From contig NC_066323.1 in assembly GCF_022539315.1 (NCBI RefSeq), positions 6,735,719 through 6,799,718 of the forward strand: 64,000 nt of DNA. The letters are read 5' to 3'. Shown here in pieces: positions 35,648-49,029 of the stretch. This DNA is from Serinus canaria. Taxonomy: Eukaryota > Chordata > Aves > Passeriformes > Fringillidae. The notes beneath the pieces are model-generated. The model did no database searches and had not been told where the DNA came from. It was given only the letters and a program-made list of their open reading frames with translations. The position numbers and the translations under genes are program-made. Position 1 is the stretch's first letter. Each line of letters opens with the position of its first letter.

Positions 35648-38600
35648 GAGCATATTAACATAAATTTCTAGTGTAGCATGAATTTGATTTTTTTAAATAA
35701 GTGATGCATATACTTTGTAACCATACTCATCTAGGATAAAGCTTTAAGTACTTGGGACCAGCAGATCACCTTCAGGTCCTGATGGGCAGATCAGAATGAA
35801 CACATGCTCACACTTGAAACATTACTATTTAGTGCAATACTCTATAATTCTGTAATTATTTTCTTCATTACAGCGATTTGCAAATTTGTTCTTGCATATG
35901 AAAAGCCAATAGTGCTTTGTAAATGTTTAACATTTTGACAACAGTATTTAAACTATAATGATTAATTGCAGAAATTCTCTGTTGTCATCTGTACAATAAA
36001 AGGATTTTATCTACAACCATTTCATAATTATAAGTTTGCTTTTGACAAATATTTAAGGTTCTTGAGTCCTAAATGTACTTTTCAGGAATATTTATAGACT
36101 CTATTCTTCTGAGAAAGTGAGCAAAAAGAAATGATCAGATTTTCTTTTTTTTAACATGCATACATGAAGAAAGCATTCCTTCATTACACAGACCTGTGTC
36201 TGTGTAATTTATTTTTCAAAGATCCTAACAAGCTGTTTCAGCTTTAATTGACACACTACAATGCATCCCTGTTCATAGAAATCATCTCAGCACAGGCGTG
36301 TTTAAATTTAAGCCTCTATAAAATAGAAGATTTAAGAAAGCTTTCCTTATAAAGAAGTTTGATAGATTAAAAAATTGATCTTCAGGCAGTGCTGGTACAG
36401 GTATGGCAGGATTACTGGTTTCATGGGCATCTCCCTTTACAACTGAGGAGAAACAGAATAACATTTATAAATGTAATGCCAAAAAATGTGGCCAGATGTC
36501 CTGACCTTTCCCACTGGGCTGTTGAATTGAAGTGTTTGAAAACAAACTAAAAACAAAACCCACCAGTTCAGGACATCTTGAATACTGGTCTGCACTTTAA
36601 ATATCTTTAATAAGTTGGAATGGCCTTTGTAAAGCAAACTTTAAGAAAAAAGCATTAGTGAGAGCTTGGAGTTTGAGGAGCTGTTGTCCTCCTATGCTGG
36701 GAGAAAGAACAGGGAGAGCTGCTGAACGTGTTGGATTTGGGAGGCTTGGCTGCCCTCCAGATCCCCCAGCAGCTGATGTATTAGAGTACCAGCTAAGCAG
36801 CCTATTCCAAATAGCTTTATGCTCCACAAATCTTCCTGTTTTGTGCAACTTAAAATTAAAAATGAAGGGAAAAACTTGGCTTTATTTTTTTAAATCGTGT
36901 AGTGCTAAGGTTTTTTACCTCTCAAAATGAGCACACAGAGCTGTGCAGTGGTACCATGGGAGTTCCAGGCTCCACAATAAAACTGTGAGCTCTTGATTTA
37001 CATTGGATCTGTTTATGACTTCAAATTTATCCCTTCTCAGGTTTTTTTGCTCATGTTTTTTGCATATGTCTTTCCTCTCATCCATACTTTTCTACTTTTT
37101 TCTAGTGATGTTCTGTCTTGCATTTTATATATAATTAAAAATAATGAGGAAACATATGGTGAGGCAGTTTTATGGACAAATACAAGATTGATTTTTAAAC
37201 AGAAAATTCTGTTTCATCAAATCTCGTGGTCATTTTTTTATTACAAGCCTAATAAAATCAAGTTTATATCTAAGGTAAATGGGAACACAATTCCTTTAGG
37301 CTGTGCCCAGTTGGCCATGGATGGTGAGGAAACCTGAACAAGCTCTCAGTCCTGAACTGGAAGCAGCATTGTCAGGGTTCAGACTAGGTTTCAGAACTTA
37401 AGTTTCTATTTTGATATTGTATTTCGATTATTTGGAACCTCTTATCAAGCTCTCTGTTAGTGATTATCCAAACTCTTTTGACTCATGACCTTCAGTAGCT
37501 CATTCTCCCAAGATTATGATGAAATACAGACAGACATGGTTACAGACAAGGAAGCAGCTATAGGAAGACTTGCCCAATAAGTAATTTATAGGAAAGCAGC
37601 TAAATCCATATTGGCTGAGTTCGCAGTGTTCTACTCCTCTTTTATCCCTTTCCCCATCTTTTCATTCTTATGTTAATGGAATAACAGATTTCAGAGTTAA
37701 TATGGGAAGACTTTATTGCATTCAGGAAAAATGGCAAAGAAAGGCACAAAAGCTTATAAAAAACAATCAGCATAAATATTCACATATACCCTCTCTGGGT
37801 TGTGCCTTATACCCATTTAAATGCCAATAGGGTGGTTAAATTGAGTTCCAGTTTGAGAAGCATTTGCATGGAAATGGCACTGTAAGGTTTTCTGTTTATT
37901 GACTCTCAGTAACTGTTGCATCACGTGTGCTCCCTTGAGAAGCTGTCTCAGTCTGAAGCCTATAGATTCCTTCCCAATGCCAAGTGGGACAGCTTCCAAA
38001 GCATCTCTGCTGGAAGCTCTGCAAGACCCATTTTGCTCTCAAGAACTTGTGCAAAGTCACTTGACTTAACACATTTGAACACAAATTATGACTGGAAATT
38101 GATAAACAATTCTGCCAATCTAACTCATTCTCTATAAGCTGGTATGATACCTGCAGGCTAAGAGGAGGAGGAGGATAAATAAGGTTTTTTCCTCTAAAAT
38201 GAAAGAGTTTTATTTGGGGTATAATAGGGAATGCAGAATACACTGAGATAACAACAAGATAACCACACTGTAATATTGGAACAATAATGATGATTTAACT
38301 GTAAATGGTAAATCCAGCTGGGAATATAGGGCAGAGTTGCTAAGAAGAAGGAGGTCTGGGACAGAACCAATATTTAGAGGTTGTTTAAGGTTCTGCTCCT
38401 TTTATGAAGGAGTTATATAATAAATCTCCTTGTGATAGAAAGCTTGGATGAGACATTTTGCAGTCTTTTCTTTCTTTGCAATTGTCATCTTTTAATAAGA
38501 CCATTGTGAATATGTAGAAACTTTTTTTTTAGCACTTATTTGATTGACTTCCTAATAATTTGGAATTGCATTACCAAAGAGATGAGTGCTTTTACTGCAC

Positions 38601-41208
38601 AATGGTATATGACTTCAAAATCTTAGGGAATAGCTGCAGGGTTTCTTTCATCTCTACTTAGTCTGTGTCAAGGAACTTTGTGAAATCACTGGGTTTAGCA
38701 ACTGGCAATTTTAAATTTGTTTGGTAGTCTTCAGCAGAGAATTAATACTGAGGTATTTTCTCTCCATAATTCGAATTCCTTTTATGTTGACTTCAGTGTC
38801 ATGATCCCCAGTCATAACATACACATAGCAACAGAATTACTTGCTATTATTTGCTATATTGCCCTGATGATGCATGGGCTGAATTAGAATAAGAGATTCC
38901 TCTGGTACCAGTTCAAGTGAAATTCCAGGAGATCAGGTCACTTTCAAAATAAACGATTGTGACTAAAGTGCAGTTTGCTGTTTAAATGTTTACTGCACAC
39001 ATGATGTATAAATGATGGATTTTGCTCCCTCATTTCCTCCCAGCACATGATGTATTGTTCTTTGAAGTGGTAGGGGTTCCTCACCTCCTGCTACACAATT
39101 TTTATGGTTTTGTTTCATGAAGCATTCAGAGAACTCAGACTAACTCTGCAGTCTGTTTAGGAAAAGCAATGAAATAAACTGAGAAGTGGTGGTATTTTAT
39201 GTGGAAAAATCAGCAGCTTATCAGGGAGCACAAATACAGGATATCTTTGCAGGAAATGCAGAATATAAAACGTTGTTCCAAGTTACCTGGAACAGGCAAG
39301 CTTTTAAAAGGCAGCTGTTTATTTATACTTTTTGTGTAAAAGACAACTGGAAGTATAACTGTGTCTGGAATATGATGCAAGATATTTTTAAAAGAAAGTT
39401 ATGCAGGTTCTGATGTTTAAATAGTATAATCTGCACTCTGCCAGCCTGGAACATAGAAGAAATATGCATTTTTTTCAGTGTTTGCAGATTTTGTTGTTCT
39501 TGTTCCAGATATCATTATTAAATCCTGCACTTTACAGTTGTAAACCTGTGTATCAGAAAATTAATTAAGTCCGATTAGCCCCATATTTTTGTTAGTGTAG
39601 ACTTTTTCTAGAATGGGCAGACACTCATAAGACATTTAGAATGAGAAAAAAAAAACAGGCAAAGGAATAAACACCATTTAAAAGATAAAGAAATCTCTGA
39701 CAGAGCTAGAAAAAAGATTTGAATACGTAATGATCTGATCATATCCTACAGGTACAATTCCGTGAGAGTTTTAAGATAATTTTCAAGTCCTGAAACTGAT
39801 TTTCTGCACAGAAGGGAACTGATATTCCTCTAAATAATAGAACAGAAATTTTTATCAAAACTGTTGCCTGTTGTTTCCTCTTGTTTTACATTACCAGATT
39901 AAGAGTCCCAATTAGGAAGGTATTGTTTAGCAAAGGAGGAGTTATGTTGAATGAGGGTCACTGTTCAGCTGACCTGTTAAAAATTCTGCATGCTCTTTTG
40001 AAAAATGAGGTATGTATTTAAATAAGTGAGTTGGTTTATGTCTCTTGCTAGGTACCTAATCTCAAAACCATGTAAAAATAGTATTAGTTCTTAAACTACT
40101 TATTTTGATTGTTCTGGTTTTGTTTATGAAGGATGACAGCTTGGGCACTGAAGACAGTTTGTAATGCATTGTCACCACTATTAACTCTTATTGAAGATTA
40201 GGATGAAAATCTCAGGATTTGAGTTCTATAAATATTTGGTAAACATTATGTGATCAAAATTCATGTTCTCAGTTTAATGTTTTCATGCAGATTCTTTCAT
40301 GGTTTGTGTACAGCCATACAAGATTTAATTCTGTTTAGGTTTTTTGTTTTTCTTTGGCTGGCTTGTTAAACACCTTGCTCAAAGGCTATTAAAAACAATG
40401 AAAGCTTTTATAAACATGAAAAGCTAAAATATATTTAATCCAAACATAACAATATATGTGATTCTACCATGTAAAAGGATAGAAAGATGATGAGGCAGAG
40501 AATTAATGGAACAAAAAGTATCAAAGGGTAGCTGGAAGTTTGTGATTTGGTTTGTTTTGAAGCAGATTGATGTTAATTCTTATCATCTGTACATATTAAA
40601 TAAGGGAAACACATACTGGATGGCAGGTTTGAAAACAACAGATCAGGATTGTTATGATTGAAAAACACTTTTAAGACTTTTTTTCTGAAAAGAGTTCTTT
40701 CCAGCCATGGTTCCAAATGCTGCCAGGATAAATTTAGCCCTTCCTGTAACACAAACATTTGATTCCCACCATAGTATAAATTCTTGATACCCTTGAATTT
40801 ATTATGTAATTTCTTTGCCACCGCCTTAAGATTTGAGTCCTTTCTGCAGTGAATGGTGTCAAAGTAGAACTCTTTTAGCACTTTGGTCATAAAGGGTCTT
40901 TATGCAGTATCCTTGACCCAAAATTCATTCTGAGTCTTGTGCTGTGTGTACTTTGCAACAAAGGGTTCAGAACATGAGTGTACTTACCTCCAGAATAAAA
41001 CCCTATTTTTAACCTGTATAGTTAAAATATTTACCCCCTTATTTTTATTCCCTGAAAAGAGTAAATTGTCACTTATCAGACAGTGGCAATAGCAGATGAG
41101 GAATTTGAATAACAGTGTGGCTGCAAAATAACTTCATGTCCCTGACCTAGACACGGCCTCTGCATGTACTTTCAGCTTCAGAATGATCTCATCTGATGTT
41201 CCAAAGTA

Positions 41209-41245
41209 TGTTAATGCTGCAAATGCTGCAAATGCAGCATTAACA
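41209..41245. repeat. Perfect 13-bp inverted repeat
   Basis: TGTTAATGCTGCA is followed after eleven bases by its exact reverse complement. The spacer itself repeats ATGCTGCAAA. Confidence 0.7.
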
Positions 41246-41282
41246 GCATCATATAAAAGCAGCATTAGCAGCATCATATAAA
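41244..41282. repeat. Direct repeat, 14 bp, period 25
   Basis: CAGCATCATATAAA occurs at 41244-41257 and again at 41269-41282, overlapping the right arm of the adjacent inverted repeat. Confidence 0.7.
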
Positions 41283-41573
41283 CCTATTTAGAGAGGATTA
41301 AGCTACTGTCCCTTCATTTACACAGTTTGGAAACCTTCAGGGAGAAATTCTTAAGATTGAGGTATTATGATTGTGCTCTTAAAAGATGTTCCTAATTCTC
41401 TGACATGTACTGTTAGCGTGGAGAATGGATTTTTCTACTCTATTATTGCAAATACATTGTAATTACAGACATAAAAATGGAAAAAAAAAAAGTAGGTGCA
41501 TTAGTAGATAATTACTTTGAGACCTAATCATAAGTTCAGCTGCCTTGGACAACTAAAAGTTTGCTCTAAGCAA

Positions 41574-41702
41574 AGAATCATAGAATGATTTGAGTTGGAA
41601 GGGATCTTAAAGATCATCTATTTCCAATTCCCTGCCATGGACAGGGACACCTTCTACTAGATCAGGTTGCTCAGAGTCCCATCTGGCCTGGTTGTCTATC
41701 TT
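41574..41702 (-). mobile_element. CR1 LINE 3'-end fragment, minus orientation
   Basis: The plus strand reads AATCATAGAATGATTTGAGT, TGGAAGGGATCTTAAAGATC, then CCTGCCATGGACAGGGACAC and TAGATCAGGTTGCTCAGAGT. This is the reverse complement of the avian CR1 3' end, so the element points left with its 3' end at 41574. Only about 130 bases remain, as is usual for 5'-truncated CR1 copies. It is moderately diverged and inactive. CR1 is the dominant retrotransposon of birds and is the main clue to the organism. Confidence 0.93.
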
Positions 41703-42063
41703 TACTGTTTTAAGATAATATTTTAGCATAATGGGCCACATCAGTTACATTTGTATAAGTTTGCTCTTTTGCATATATTTGCAAGTACTCTATATTCTTT
41801 TTTGCTTTGGTGGATTTAATTTCATTTTCATATCAATGACAGTAATTAGCACCTGGCCTGCTCTACAAGGAGCTGAAAGCAACATCTCTATTTCTGATAG
41901 CCAGCACATCACTGATATCAGATATTCTCTGTACTGTTCTGCTTGAATAGGCATTTACCCTCTCCTATCGAAATTTTTTCACCTATTTTATTTATTTTTG
42001 CATACTTATATGGTAAAAAGTATCTATTGAAGAAAAATCAAGAAAATTATGTACTTATTCACT

Positions 42064-42117
42064 CACTTTATACACACTTTTAAAATGTGTGTAAGAGTGT
42101 GTAATGTTTATAAAGTG
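42064..42117. repeat. Imperfect inverted repeat
   Basis: CACTTTATA and TATAAAGTG form 9-bp outer arms around a TG/CA-rich interior that contains CACTTTTAAAATGTG, itself nearly palindromic. Confidence 0.5.
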
Positions 42118-42561
42118 CAGTGTTTTCTGGTCCACTTGTGCTTAGGTTGGCAGGTTCCTCACTAGGGAAGCAAGTTCTCTGTATTTGTTTCTGTAATTCA
42201 ACAGTATCACAAAATTCAGTTGTTAGCTATCAGTTTGATGATGTCTGCAGTGTAATTAAAAATGTGGTGAGTCCACACTTTTTACAGCAGCTTTGTTTGG
42301 CTGGTAGTGTAGCAATTTTGTTTAATGAAAACTCTGTGGGTATCTACAACATGATATCCGTGACCAAGTAGTAAAAGCAGCTGGTAACAGCAAATGGCTC
42401 TTATGGAGAAATTCTTAATCCTCAAAACATCTTAATTAAGATTTCATATGCAAAACAATTGCTGAATCATCAGTTATATTTTCCAAGAAGCTCCCATTGC
42501 AATTACTTTCTTGGGATGTAAATGATTCTACTTGTATTTCAAAACCAGGTTCTGGCAGATA

Positions 42562-42588
42562 CAACTGTACCCCGTGGAGGTACAGTTG
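42562..42588. repeat. Perfect 10-bp hairpin
   Basis: CAACTGTACC, a seven-base loop CCGTGGA, then GGTACAGTTG. Confidence 0.65.
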
Positions 42589-42722
42589 CTCCAGTTAATG
42601 GATTGTGCCTCTTCAGCTGGGATGTCAAGTCTAGCACCAGTCTGTCCTGTGTAGTTAAAGCTAAACTGAATCTCCCCTACACCCCAGGGCACAGTAACCT
42701 AATGCTGTGGAGGTTAAGCAGC

Positions 42723-42750
42723 CTGACAATAGCACGACAGCTATTGTCAG
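42723..42750. repeat. Perfect 11-bp hairpin
   Basis: CTGACAATAGC, a six-base loop ACGACA, then GCTATTGTCAG. On either strand it would fold into a rho-independent-like stem but has no U tract and is in a vertebrate intron, so it is not called a terminator. Confidence 0.65.
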
Positions 42751-43158
42751 AAATATTTCTCCTCAGAGGTTCCATAAAAAAAAGAAATCTGTCTCAATTG
42801 TGCAGTGCAGTCCTGTACTCTGCTGGTGTCTCCTTCCACAAGATCACATTCATTTACCACAGACCGTTCTTGAACATCAAAATCGATCTTGCTCAAAGTG
42901 AAAGAGCAGGGATGAGTTTACCATCTTCTGAATGGCTTGCAGGCATCTCAATAAATGTGCTTTTATCAGAGAATTAGCAGGCTTGTAGCTGAGGGAAAGG
43001 GGTGCAGCAGCTCACTCATGTCTCATTATACCAAGGACCAGCCCAGGATGTGGCTGACAAACCCCTGGAGAGGGGTCGGGTGTTTCTGGCACCCCGGGGT
43101 GGTTGAGGTGTAGAGGATAAATTGTGGAGCTTCAAAAATACATATTTGTGTGAAATAT

Positions 43159-43160
<2 letters not shown>

Positions 43161-43193
<33 letters not shown>

Positions 43194-43215
43194 GTTTATA
43201 TCTATATATATATTT
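43161..43215. repeat. (TA)n microsatellite
   Basis: About 14 TA units, then TATGTTTATATC, then a further TA run. Expected to be length-polymorphic. Confidence 0.92.
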
Positions 43216-46200
43216 GCTTTTTACTCACTGAGGAGAGCAACTGAGCCAGCACAGGGGAAGAAAGGTTGTTTTGCTGTTGTAGTGCTGCAGTAATTCACTA
43301 CCCTGTCTCTTTTTGTATTTAGGAACAGAGAGTGGCCTTAGATAGCTTCTCTAATGACAGTGTTATGACTGACTGAAATCAGTCTATCAGCCAGCACTCT
43401 GGATTTTGTATTCACTGAAACACTCTGCTGCTTCATTTCACTCTGAAAATCTTGTAAATAAGGAAGTTTTATCCCAACTTCACTCTTTCCCATTAAGCAT
43501 GAGGCACTTCATATTATTGAAACTGCAGTGAAATGATATGAAAGATGGCTTTGTCAACTCAGATAGTTAAAAATTGCTTGAATAAATATACAGGCATATG
43601 CTTAGACTGGCAAGGACTGGAAGTTTTTTTCAGCCCAGATAGCACAAGCATAATTGAGGAATAAAAGAAGCTACCGCAGATGGTGATAGCAGTGAGAGGC
43701 CCAGTGACATGTGCTGCAGCTCCAAGTTTGCTACAGGGGAGTTACTGAGGTAGGATAACGCACCAGAGCTACTGCCAGAATCTCAGGCTCCAAGAAACAT
43801 GCTTATTAGCTAATTAGAGGTGCATATTCATGAAGAGAGTGAATTGAATCCCTGCTTCCTCCTGGGAGGTTCAGGAGTTGAAAAACGAAGTGAGAAACGT
43901 GAGTCTGTCCCAAGAGATCAGTGCCAGAGAGCATCTGGCAAAGATAAGGGGAGGAGGATTTCCAAGAGAGAGGCAACCTGTGGTACTGGCACTGTGTAGG
44001 CACTGCCTGGGCAGGGGGAGGAAGGATTACCTGTGACTGTGTCAGCTGCCCAGTAGGATCGGAAAATACCGGTGCTTCCCTGGAAGGGAGGGAGGGAGGC
44101 AGGGAGGGTGTCACCTGGGTCACAAGGTAGCCTTGTTTGAATCCCTGACAAACTGTGGTTGGTCTAAAAGCTGAACTAAGAGTGTCCACAGCAAGACCAA
44201 GTTGGTTTTTTTTTTCCTCCTGTTGACACCTTAACTTGAAGTGCCTGTGGAGTCACTGGCAACTGAAAAAAATTCCAGCAGCTGATTCCTGGTCAGTGAA
44301 GTGGAAAGGATAGCTTGGAGCAGCTTTCACACACTCCTTTCTGAATTGCACTCTCCACTCACCAGCTACACTTGAGTTTTTACACATGTTTTGCCTCATT
44401 TCATTAATAGAATAAGTTTTTTTGGTCAGTAACAGTGGCAGTGGTTGGAGAGAGTTTGGCTACGGTAGATTGAGAACTTTTATCTCAGTACATGAAAGAT
44501 CATCATCTTCTTTCAAATATTACCATGTTATCCTGAAACTGTTGGGAAAAAACCCTCTCTTTTTCATGCTCCTGTTCCCTGAATAGTAGAGGAATACCTC
44601 CCCATATACCTGCTGAGGCTCTTTCTATTTTGTATTTTTTTGTGTTGGTGTTTCTGTTAAATGCTGACCTTTTATTTCTCTGTTGTCTTGGACCATATTG
44701 TATAACTGTGCATTATTTCCATATAAAGGCTTTACATATTTTTCTTGCACTCTGAAAATATCATTACATTACCAAAGGCTGTGAGTTTCTAGAAACTCAT
44801 TTAAAAATCTGCTTGCAAATGTAAAAATATGCATGTTCCACACAAAGATAGCTGGAAATCAATTGTTAATTAAAACAAGGCATTGTCTTCTGTGCAAATG
44901 TGAGCTCTTTAAGAGTAAATGCAGACAAGAGACACAGACAATGAATGCATCAAGTGCTTGCATTTGAGTAAATTTGAAATTTCAGTCTGAATTTTGCTGG
45001 TTTATTTATGAACCCAAAGCTCTGTGCACAATTGGTTTTCTGTGCAAAGGAAAAGGATCAAGAACAAAAGATGGTTTTTTGTTTATCTTGTAGCTGCCTA
45101 ATTTAGAGCTCCTATTACTGAGCATGGCTTGTTTAGACTATATCAAGTTAGCCATTTAACTCTAATGAGGAGTATTACAGATATCACCAGATCAGCAAAT
45201 TACAGCTGACATTTTAAATTGTTACAAATACTGTGAGAGCCACATGAAGGAGGACTTTCTTCCCAAGGTTTTTTTTGTACCATTGAGAAAGTGGCTTTAA
45301 ATTTCTGGGCTGTGTGATACCATGTGATATAGTAATTCTTAGTAATTCCTAGCTTTTAAAGTTAGGATATGCTTTGTGCTCACCTTAGCTGGCCTCATAT
45401 ATTACAGGTAGAAAAATCCTTTCTTTGTTTTGTACATCACTTGTATCTTGCAGGGAATATCCTCTAAGATATATAGATATATATAATTTTTGTGGAATTT
45501 GTACTATTCTGCTTGTGAAGTGCTCTGGTGCAGCTCTTAAATCAGAGCAACATCTTTGTCTCTCTGACCTTTCAGCTTGGAGAAAACCAAGCTCAGATGG
45601 AGACACTGATTTGCTCCCTCCACCTTCCTCATGAGATACATCCCCAAAAACCATTCTGCTGTTCACATCAATGTGTCAGCACTTCACTTCTGCACTGGGA
45701 GTAGATGGTGCTGAATACTCCCACAGGCAGGGATTTCAGCAGCCTGGAGAAAGGATCTCGACTGATCTGGAGGAGAATGTTTTATTTTGGGAAACTGCTA
45801 CCTTTCTTCTCCTGGGTTCACACTTCAGGGCAGGTGTGATGTTGTGTTGAGAGCATTTCATGAATTTTCAGTTTGCATCTCCCTTCAGTGTCCTTAGGAC
45901 TCTCTGCTGGACGTCCTCTTTTTTATTTTGCTGCTACTTTTCTGGTCTTTGTAGTGCAGCCCAAAAGGCAGCAGAGCCCCTGCTATCACAGGAGTGTTCT
46001 GTTGAATGCAGTAGTTGAACTCCAGATAATCACTTGCTGTCTGCTTCAAGTATGATTTCTATAAATCCTCCTAGGAGATAATCTATAATATAGCAATGAA
46101 GACTGGGTTTTGATCCTTAATTTTACTTTGCAATAAATCTATCAACACTTGAAATTCATCCTCTGAGAATTACATGTTCAGTGAGTCAGAAATGCTGTTA

Positions 46201-46842
46201 CTGAACTAAAATGAGATATTTCTGTTTCACTTTGTGACTACCAGGATGTTTGTCTTGTCTATTGCCCCTATTCTGTTTCTTATACAGAATATCATACCTA
46301 GAAATAAGAGGTACTCTTTGTATAGGGGGAAGGGAAACATTCTCTATTGAAACTGCTGGGTTGGAGTTACACTGTGGACCAATAAATCTCAGCTGTGGCC
46401 TCTCAGGGACACATATCCTGGGCAGAAGCTATTGTACAGTGTTGACATTTCTCCTACCATGTTTATATATTGATTTAATATCATTATTTAGAAAAATATA
46501 TGAGAGTGGTCTGGAATAATAATCACCTTACAAGATGTTCTGAATAAAGCAGTGTTGAAACATGGATTTATCAGGAGAACTGCTGGAACTTCTGCTCATT
46601 TGGCACCAGCACCAGTGTAAATGCTATGACAATATCCTTGTAAATGTTCCTATCCAGACTGCATCTGCCTGTTCTGGCTTCTGAGTCTTTGGCTCATTGT
46701 CTGACTGGAAACATCAAAATGAAAAAATTGGGTTTTTGACCCAGAGCTAAAGTGACTATTGATGAAACACAAAATTATGAAAGCAGTTAGCTTTGAATCA
46801 AATGGGATGTTTTACTAAGTCCAAGTTATCCTGTTACAGAAG

Positions 46843-46949
46843 TGACAGAAAAATATATAGCTCAGAAAGAAATCAGTAACTGAATGTTTGGAACTGACAG
46901 AAAAATATATAGCTCAGAAAGAAATCAGTAACTGAATGTTTGGAACTGA
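46843..46949. repeat. Perfect tandem duplication of a 52-bp unit
   Basis: The unit starting TGACAGAAAAATATATAGCT and ending TGTTTGGAAC (46843-46894) is repeated without a mismatch at 46895-46946, plus three more bases of a third copy. Identity implies a recent duplication or a variable minisatellite, or an assembly artefact. Confidence 0.95.
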
Positions 46950-48909
46950 TATCTCAAAATATTTTCCACAGAAGACTGTCACCAAAAGCTGGAGATGTTA
47001 TAAACAATATGTGCTATATTTTTCCTGAAAAATCTCTGTACATCAAATGCTTATTAAAATTGTAGTTGTGCTGAACAAGCCCTCTCAGTGAAATGAAATA
47101 TGGATATTTAAAACAAACTTATATATATTCAACAAAAAGGACTTTCTTGATTTTTTTTTTTTTTTAACAGTGCCACTTCAGTGTTTGCTGCATTAGATGC
47201 ATCTTTCTTCCTTTGCTGGCTTGCTGTTTCTATGGATGATTTCCAAACTAAAAACTTTTATCTCCTTTCTCAGTTGCTCATTTTGTATAAACGACCTAAA
47301 GTTGGCAGCAAGCGGCACAAAACCATCAGGACTAGGTGGATGTAAAGGAATTTCTGAATTTTATGGCAACATTCAGAACTCAACAGGAAATCTTTGCAAT
47401 GCAATTGTCATCTCTACAGTAGAACAGAACAACTTTTGAGAGCTTGATATTTTTCTCCTTGGGGTCCTGATGGGGGATAGATGTGAGGAAACACATCTAC
47501 AAAGGACTTTTAGCTTCTTGAAAGTTATTCAGAACAGTGAAGGTCAGAGCCAATACAGCAACATACTGCCTAAGAGGATTCCAGTGTGAAAGGCAAATTG
47601 AAAGAAATCAGGGAATGTGGCACAAAGAGTAATGAATAAACACAGCTGTCCCTCACCACTTTAAAGAGAAAATATTTTTCCACAGCATGTTATTTTTTAA
47701 ACTAATTTAAGCTATTAATGTGAAATTAAAGATTAGACTGTCTTTTTTGCAATAACTGTGTCTGTAGTCTTCTACTTCTTTCATGTAGAAAATGATTGAA
47801 AAAGGAGTGAAGAGCCACAAGCATCATAGAGATGCCATGTATCATCTAGGATGCTGGGAAATTATGATGTAAAATAATCTATTAAAAATAAAACATTTTT
47901 GCTCAGAGCAATCCAGAACAGTATCTGTTACTTTCTAGCATTCAGTTGTAAACTAGCAATTATCAAAATGGCCAGAAGCCAGTTTAAAACACTACAGATT
48001 CTCCTATTGTGAGGTTTTATACTGCTGCCTATCTACAGCTGGCACTGCTGTTTTACAAGCCCCTGAGAACATGAATATGGTGTCTTCTGGAAGTATTTCC
48101 TAAGTCTGAGTAATGTAATTACAGAACCAGAAACTCTACCCTGGATTGCAGTTGTAGTTATATGTGACTCTCGCATAAAGATAAAAGCTTGTCTAAGATA
48201 TAACAGCCTATTTTGATGTGTGTAAGGACTAAATCTCATACATTTAAACCCTAAATATAACTCCCTGTCTGTAGCTAGGGACGGGACCCAGGCCAGCCTT
48301 GTTGTCTGCCCTCAGAGCATTAACCTGTAGGCATTTAGGCAGTGGCTGTGGTTTGACACTGTAAGAAGTTAAATGCTCCCAATCCCATTGCCTCCTCCAG
48401 CTGTAAGGGGGGCTCAGTAAATCCCCTAAGCAGGAATTACATTTAGCAAAATAAGCCCTCCTTCTTTGTTTTAATCACTTGAGTTCCTGAATTAGTGGGA
48501 ACATTCAGAATCCATTAAAAGTAAACATTGAAAAGCAGCCTGAAGTTTGTATTCAGTCAGCACAAACCCATTTGTGACTGAAATTTCCAACTTTAGGCTT
48601 TGCTTGGTTCCCAGTGGCAAATGAAGCTCATAATTGTATTGTGAATAATGGGGAAATATGCTAATGAAACATCTGGAATATTTAGGACTGGGAGAACCTG
48701 GAGGTAGCAGCAGTTAGTGTGCACATCTGCAGCAAGCCAGAGCTCCTGGGTGGTAACCACTCCTTATCAGTTCTTGGTACAGGTTTAAAAAAAAATAGAG
48801 TTGTTGATGAAGTTCACAATCCTATTATCAGTTTCACCACATCTCCCTGTTCCAAATACCATCAGGGATTGTGTGTACTTACAGAGAAGTGCTTGTCTCC
48901 TGGTTTCAG

Positions 48910-49029
48910 GAGCACAGAGACAGCTGTGAAAACTGCCAACGTCAGACAGAGGAAGAGAGAACAGAGATAATGGAAAATGTCAGAAGTGAAGAGGAGGAGA
49001 AGACTGATGAGATCATCAGCCCTCATGAA
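48910..49029 (+). other. Exon-like open segment, unknown
   Basis: The segment is bounded by a good acceptor (CTTGTCTCCTGGTTTCAG) and a strong donor (GTATGT). It is exactly 120 bases and open in phase 0. It would encode 40 very acidic, charged residues beginning EHRDSCENCQRQTEEER and ending DEIISPHE. I do not recognise a family. It is antisense to PEX5L. The purine-rich sequence also gives an open, hydrophobic reading on the minus strand, so chance is quite possible. Confidence 0.2.

Noticed and set aside
40573..40890. 105-codon minus-strand open frame with protein-like composition
   Set aside because: I looked for retroelement or known-gene similarity and recognised none; no splice context makes it more likely than chance.
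42522..42977. 151-codon plus-strand open frame
   Set aside because: No family resemblance, contains two hairpin repeats, and no supporting splice sites or conservation evidence.
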